From a virus: 31,679 nt of DNA. The translations under genes were made by a program, and so were the position numbers. Positions 31,555-31,679 of the stretch are shown in pieces. The stretch spans positions 1 through 31,679 of IMG/VR virus record IMGVR_UViG_3300047552_000157; one strand, written 5' to 3'. Numbering within the stretch: the first letter of the stretch is position 1; every line of letters begins with the position of its first letter. The notes beneath the pieces are model-generated. The model searched no databases, was not told the DNA's origin, and saw only the letters and a program-made list of their open reading frames with translations.

Positions 31555-31679
31555 TGATAATAAAGAGATTTATAAACGGTAAGCCTGCTGAAGAGACTGT
31601 TAGAAATACACCCCCACAACCGACCCCGCAACCTTTGCCAAAAAAAGCAAACACTCCTCCCCCACCGCCAAATCCCCAA
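31554..31679 (+). CDS. Partial Pro-rich protein, cut by the window end
   Basis: Starts at ATG 31554, overlapping the previous stop (TAATG), with GGGGAG upstream. The visible 42 residues begin MIIKRFINGKPAEE and then become Pro-rich (TPPQPTPQPLP, then a run of prolines). There is too little to assign a function. The start is likely correct because of the overlap and Shine-Dalgarno. Confidence 0.7.
   Translation, partial: MIIKRFINGKPAEETVRNTPPQPTPQPLPKKANTPPPPPNPQ

Noticed and set aside
1-31679. tRNA genes, CRISPR arrays and insertion sequences
   Set aside because: No tRNA-like T-loop sequence outside coding regions, no spaced direct repeats, and no transposase or flanking inverted repeats were seen by eye; a scan with tRNAscan-SE would settle the first.

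Overview
The window looks like the replication module and adjoining accessory region of a T4-related tailed phage (myovirus-type) that infects a bacterium. The evidence is a nearly complete set of T4-type replisome genes: family B DNA polymerase (gp43), UvsX recombinase, gp41 helicase, gp32 single-strand binding protein, gp45 clamp, gp44 and gp62 clamp loader, RegA repressor and gp61 primase. The DNA is AT-rich, genes are packed with ATGA/TAATG overlaps, and three intergenic copies of the T4 late-promoter octamer TATAAATA are present. I cannot name the phage or host.

Layout. 115-1161: a glycosyltransferase. 1222-8606: polymerase, uvsX, helicase, a small sigma-region-4-like HTH protein, dUTPase and gp32; the gap between polymerase and uvsX holds a candidate minus-strand structured RNA. 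8688-11099: RmlB-like and fused RmlC-RmlD-like enzymes (dTDP-deoxyhexose synthesis). 11160-16347: gp45, an unknown gene, gp44, a Pro/Met-rich gene with two good starts, gp62, RegA, primase. 16384-23306: Gmd, two tandem GDP-fucose-synthase-like enzymes, a DegT-fold enzyme with His in place of the PLP lysine (ColD-like), and probable glycosyltransferases. 25737-23307 (minus): three GT-A-type glycosyltransferases and a 60-residue protein. 25795 to the end (plus): a 3D-domain, probably cell-wall-active protein, then late genes that include a nucleotidyltransferase-fold protein and a 1077-residue protein joining a ligase-like region to an NMNAT-like domain.

How they work together. The replication genes form a T4-style replisome, with expected translational control by RegA and structured leaders on the gp43 and gp32 mRNAs. 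The sugar genes imply synthesis of at least one 6-deoxy or 3,6-dideoxy sugar nucleotide and its transfer by the phage's own glycosyltransferases to an unknown acceptor (host surface glycan, virion protein or DNA).

Most notable: (1) a 127-nt minus-strand RNA candidate with its own late promoter, nested fold and terminal U tract; (2) a recurring design in which an extended -10 promoter lies inside the 5' arm of a hairpin (polymerase start, gp32 terminator, gmd start), so that read-through RNA and locally started RNA would behave differently; (3) a colitose-type deoxysugar route.
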